Assembly: GCA_036365455.1 (NCBI GenBank)
Contig: JAWQUS010000032.1
Location: forward strand, 13,896,001-13,960,000
From: Macrosoma leucophasiata
Lineage: Eukaryota > Arthropoda > Insecta > Lepidoptera > Hedylidae
Direction of reading: 5' to 3'
DNA: 64,000 nt
Below are positions 60,076 through 64,000 of this stretch, piece by piece (position 1 is the first letter of the stretch; each line of letters opens with the position of its first letter). Below the pieces are notes generated by a model, which saw only the letters and a program-made list of their open reading frames with translations, did not search any database and was not told where the DNA came from. A program made the translations under genes and the position numbers.

Positions 60076-61004
60076 TGGTATCACCGTCCCTCATGATGAG
60101 AATGCATGACGAGAAGCAATGCATTCGTGCGAGCTCGCAGATATTTGCGATGCGATGAGAATTTGCAGTTATGTGTGGGGGGAAGCCTTTACTCTCAAGA
60201 AAGCACGGTGAAATTCAACCGAATTCGGCCGTACTTTGGCCTATCTATATAAGAATTATTTCTTTCCTTCTGTCTATAGACTGAATAGGACTCAATAAAC
60301 TTTATCGGCGCAGCTTGGAGACACAATAGACAAATAATAAATATTCAATTACCATCGATATGAATAAAATGATTTCATTCTTTTATTGTATGTGTGTAAT
60401 ACTTAGTAGCTTCTATTTCTATGAAAGATACTCATAAAAATTACTCAACAGATAATATTGCAAATCATACAACTGAATCCTATCTACTAACATAAATCAT
60501 TATCAGATTGTAATATATATTTGAAAATAATAAACTCTTCAACAATGCCGCACTTTCGAGATAAAACTAAATTTCACACAAAAATTGATAAGATGTAGAC
60601 AACGACACCTGTATTTCAGAGATAGGCAGAGACCAGCGTTGCCGGACGTTCCGATTATGGCGGGACTTCCCGATTTTTTAAGTCAAAATTTAATGTTCTG
60701 CGCGGGACAAGCTTAGTCCCGCTTTCGGTGATAAATCGAACGTCCGTGCAGCGTGCTTAAGAAGTACGTCCGGATGACAGACAAGTGTAGACTTTCTTTT
60801 TGTAAGTTATATATATATAAGTGTTTGTCTTTCTGGGAAATAAATGTCTTTAAACCTAAGTTATAATTTGAAACACCACTAATGAATAAAACTATTGACT
60901 TTAATTTTTGTTTCTTAATTCCAAAAAAATCCTGATGGTAGGATTTAAAATATGCATCATATTTTTATTAAAATACATGTCTATGGCTATTTCTGCTATC
61001 TTAA
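60076..61004. other. Intergenic, no gene
   Basis: AT-rich DNA. A CpG-containing patch near 60640-60760 (gcgttgccggacgttccg, cgcgggacaagcttagtccc) looks like an interspersed repeat, but no partner copy is in this window. Confidence 0.35.
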
Positions 61005-61075
61005 CTAACCAGAACACGATAATGCTGTGGTGCCAGCCCTCGAGTTCCACCACTTTAGCTCGACCACCAGTGAAT
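61005..61075 (-). repeat. Family A fragment, internally deleted
   Basis: accagaacacgataatgctg joins directly to tggtgcc, agccctcgagttccaccac and cgaccaccagtga. Confidence 0.45.
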
Positions 61076-61182
61076 GTGAATAGGCTCACACGTCCTCATC
61101 GAGCGATCTTCCTATAGCATGCATGAATGAATAATAATATAATACGCCAAATATAAATAGTTATGAACTTGTGTTAAATGGC

Positions 61183-61490
61183 GTCGGGACGTGACGACCC
61201 CACCGCCCATTATCGGAGGAATTTTATTCCACTAGAAGAAAATTTTTCTACTGGCGCAGTCAGTAAACCGAACAATGGCGGTCAAACCATTCCAATACAC
61301 GGGCGGTAGTAAGAATAACAACGCGGGAAGGACAACACAACAGCGTCCTGTCATAAAAACTGACGCGATTGCCAATCCGCATGCCAAGCGTGGCGATTAT
61401 GGCATATTCTCCCCTAATGCTGCGCAACACTGTTGTGGGCGTCTTTGGGGAAGGCTTTGTCCAGCAATGGACGTTTTTCGGCTGGAATTA
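61183..61490 (+). repeat. Family D repeat, longest copy
   Basis: It runs from cgggacgtgacgaccccacc through ccgaacaatggcggtcaaac, gccaagcgtggcgattatgg and aacactgttgtgggcgtctt to tgtccagcaatggacgtttt. The last part equals an RTE LINE tail, so D may be a SINE that borrowed a LINE 3' end, or a LINE 3' UTR. Non-coding. Confidence 0.65.
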
Positions 61491-61565
61491 TGTGTTAGAA
61501 GTTTAGTAGTTAAAGAGTTTTTACAGAAGTAGGTAGTTACGAAGTAGTAGTTATTATTTAATAAC

Positions 61566-61881
61566 GTAACTTCACGCCTGCAATACCCCAAAGGGTAGGC
61601 AGAGATAAATGCATGCATTCAAGCATACATGCAAACACCCATTTCTGCTGATTCTGATTCGCCTGTTACGTTTTGGCCCATGTAACAGCGAGCCTGATGC
61701 CATCTCCGGGCACATTACCAAACTCCGAGGTAATGGGAAACTTACATAAAATTGAAAAATTCCAATAGAACCAGAGATAAAGGCTTTTAAACTGTTATCT
61801 CTGATAGCCCCCGACCCGAGAATCGAACCCAGAACCTCCAGTGTAGTAGTAGAGGCCTGCTACCACTAGGCTACTGAGGCG
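61566..61881 (-). mobile_element. Family F SINE, full length, 11-bp target duplication
   Basis: The flanks TATTTAATAAC (61555-61565) and TATTGAATAAC (61882-61892) differ at one base. Read on the minus strand it has the tRNA-like head (ctcagtagcctagtggtagc) and the normal family F body and tail. A small deletion is present in the body. Confidence 0.82.
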
Positions 61882-62181
61882 TATTGAATAACTTTGTTTT
61901 CGACGCCCAACTGCGTAATGGAAATATTATTAATACACAATGTATAAAATTATCATCACATTTGGAATTTTGCCTGAACGGAGTGAACTGTCATGTAAAA
62001 TGAATTATAATTCACGTACCTATGCACTATCTGGGATGTCCGTTAGAATACATAAATGCTTTATGCGATGGCAATAAATACTATTTTTGATTGTTCCTCT
62101 AAAAGCGAATACATTTTTGGTGGTGCCTATTGAAGTAGGTACAGTTGTTTATGCAAATGTTGCAATCACGTTGCAAGATGC

Positions 62182-63075
62182 GTGGTACCGGACAAAATAA
62201 AAAGTCTTATTAAAACTCGCAATTCATTTTTACTATCCTTTTATGCTAAACAAAGTTTTCCTAACAAAAAAAACAGTGCAAGATACCTACATGTTTTAAA
62301 AAAACATATCAAATCTTTGAATTCTGGTGTATGCGAATATGTTAAACCTGTGTTTACAGATCACCTGGAGCCATACCACCATCTCTTATAGCAGTCTTAT
62401 TGCCATCCATAGCGTTATTCCTCTATAAGTTGCCATCTTACTTAGTTTTGACATATAACGAACGTCAACGAAAAGTACGTAACGTCATGTGTCCGAATAT
62501 CGCAATAAGCTCAAGTGGCTCTCCATTCAACATCGCCGGAATGTACGTATACTTTCTCTTTTATATTGCGTGCTATTTAATCCTAACAGTCCCAAATATT
62601 TAAAAGATTGTTTTGTTTTTTCCTCTCTCTCTCATTCCCGTTCCCTTCGATCCTCAATGGTTTTGCGTTTGAGCACTCCCGTTCACTCCAGTCAGTTCTA
62701 CACCAAATCCTTCTCAGTTGAATCTGTACGCTTATGGAACGCATTGCCCTCTGCAATTAGACAAGCTCAGACTATTGTAGCATTTAAACTTCAGGTTAAG
62801 TCTTTCTATTTATGTTCTCTACCTTAGTATTGTGTACTTGTATCCTTCTTGCTTTGTCGTTTTTTATGTCTGTCCTAGGACTAATAGTTTTAAGTTAATA
62901 ACGCACACCCTACCTGTTTTTATGTTAAATATGTCCTGTTATCTTTTGGGTTGCCTGGAAGAAATCGCTCTTTTAGCGATAAGGCCGCCCATTGTAACAT
63001 ATGTGTTTATTATGTATTTTTTTTTGTGAATTTTCTTTTGGTGTGCAATAAAGTGTATTTATTATTATTATTTCA
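62182..63075 (+). pseudogene. CR1/Jockey-like LINE, internally deleted 3' end
   Basis: The frame at 62182-62391 (KIKSLIKTRNSFLLSFYAK) resembles the linker between endonuclease and reverse transcriptase. The frame at 62489-62827 (RRNVRILSLLYCVLFN; YTKSFSVESVRLWNALPSAI followed by RQAQTIVAFKLQVKSFYL) is the typical C-terminus of CR1/Jockey-type polyproteins and ends at a natural stop. The catalytic core between them is deleted. The 3' UTR ends gcaataaagtgtatttatta with an ATT run at 63060-63072, the kind of tail these LINEs use. Confidence 0.78.
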
Positions 63076-63169
63076 CTCATTTATTCATAATCTCATTATA
63101 TATTTTTTTACATATACATGTATATAAAGGAAAAAAAAAAAACAACGTATATATATAAAAAAATACAAA

Positions 63170-63960
63170 ATGGTTACCGTTATTATTATTATTATGTCTC
63201 TCGTCAGCACGGGGTCCAATTTGAACCCCGGACCTTTGTCAGGCTTGCGCGGGTACATGGGGGGTCCAACACGTAGAGGCCCTTTCGAGAATTTTGATCT
63301 ACTTTGTAATGGGTTATATTCGGCGGGACCTCTCTCTGGCTGCATCAATAGTTAATACAGACACAGACAGACCCCGCAGAATATAATGGGACTATTGTAA
63401 TGAAAATGACTTGCCAAACTTTGGGCTATGTGGGTGAACTGGGGGGACTAGATGGCTGGGCCTATGGAGTGAGATCCGGCACCTGCCTATATTCAACATC
63501 TCACATTATCGAATCCTACTTTAGGCAGGTGGTGACTCGCCTCTCCTTGGTGGGCCCCCCAAACAGCCAACCCGATGGTCGACGGGAAGCAACACTGTTG
63601 AGAGAGGCTGGGGGTGTCGAGAGGTGTGGCCCCGGTTTCACCATCACGGGCGAGTAATCTCGAGCTCGGAGCGGGCTTCCCCGCTATTATGCCTTTAGAC
63701 ACTTCCACCCCCGAGTGTATGGCTCTTGCAGAAATTTAGACAACAGCCTATTATCTAAATTTCTGCAAATGCCATACCTCTAGCGCCCCACTCTGACCGG
63801 CCAATGAAGGCAAGCCAGAGGTGAGAGACCTGATGCTCTGTCCGGCCGTACCTCTGTGTGGCGGACGAGGCGGAGCCCAGTTCTCTCGGAGGAACTCGAG
63901 ATGATGGTAGGGGGTGGTGTCGCTACTCACCAACAGCTCGCCACAAGCTGCTCTGCCCCC
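63170..63960 (+). repeat. Probable LINE 3' region with CG-rich UTR
   Basis: A CG-rich non-coding block follows an ATT run (63180-63195), carries motifs such as ggtccaatttgaaccccgg and gggcccccc, and ends in ctctgcccccttt plus a long ATT/AAT run. A 3' microsatellite tail fits a non-LTR retrotransposon, but no protein remnant was identified. The family is not known. Confidence 0.45.
63717..63777. repeat. Strong RNA-like hairpin inside the LINE-like region
   Basis: TGCAGAAATTTAGA (63727-63740) pairs perfectly with 63754-63767 over a 13-base loop. The outer GTATGGC and GCCATAC also pair across a 3x3 internal loop, giving 21 pairs in all. Confidence 0.75.
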
Positions 63961-64000
63961 TTTATTATTATTATTATTATAATAAATAATAATAATAATA
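63961..64000. repeat. ATT/AAT microsatellite at the window edge
   Basis: A run of ATT units is followed by AATAAT units, the two halves being complementary. It continues past the window end. Confidence 0.85.

Overview
This is animal nuclear DNA, most likely from a moth or butterfly (Lepidoptera). It is AT-rich and has no operons or bacterial-style gene packing. One gene is split by a very large intron, and the rest is interspersed repeats: RTE- and CR1/Jockey-like LINE tails, tRNA-derived SINEs, hAT- and PIF/Harbinger-like MITEs, and the gggttccgta-type repeat common in lepidopteran genomes. The order-level assignment is inference from repeat style, not from a database search.

Only one protein-coding gene can be supported. 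It lies on the minus strand and encodes a class A (rhodopsin-like) GPCR of about 486 residues. Exon 1 (40600 to 40422) carries the start codon and TM1. Exon 2 (13154 to 11873) carries TM2 to TM7, a long third intracellular loop and the C-tail. The donor GTAGGT at 40421 and the acceptor at 13155 join in phase inside one Arg codon, giving an uninterrupted TM1-TM2 sequence across a 27.3 kb intron. The usual class A switch motifs are nearly all altered: Asn at the D2.50 position, DQH for DRY, LHVP for CWxP, SPFLF for NPxxY, and no Cys at 3.25. TM1-TM2 most resembles the GPR161 type, but the exact orthologue is not established.

Layout: 0.5-11 kb is a repeat-rich flank downstream of the GPCR. 11.5-13.2 kb holds its GC-rich last exon and 3' region. 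13.2-40.4 kb is the intron, AT-rich and repeat-poor, with a few SINEs, a 31-bp minisatellite, one hAT-like element and several perfect hairpins. 40.4-40.9 kb holds exon 1 and a GC-rich candidate promoter. 41-64 kb is a dense nest of repeats, many inserted into each other, with no convincing host gene.

The repeats fall into families that I label locally. A: about 300-bp poly-A-tailed retroposon, around 20 pieces. B: about 215-bp repeat. C: LINE 3' tail. D: about 250-300-bp repeat. E: MITE with 8-bp target duplications. F and G: tRNA-headed SINEs. H: LINE 3' end. I: gggttccgta repeat. J: about 440-bp repeat. T: 145-bp SINE with a tRNA-like core, also present as inverted snapback dimers. Several insertions have exact target-site duplications that fix their boundaries. 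I found no clearly new multi-gene system. The most unusual items are the atypical GPCR, the snapback tRNA-like SINE dimers, and an ABAB higher-order tandem array at 44.3-45.0 kb.
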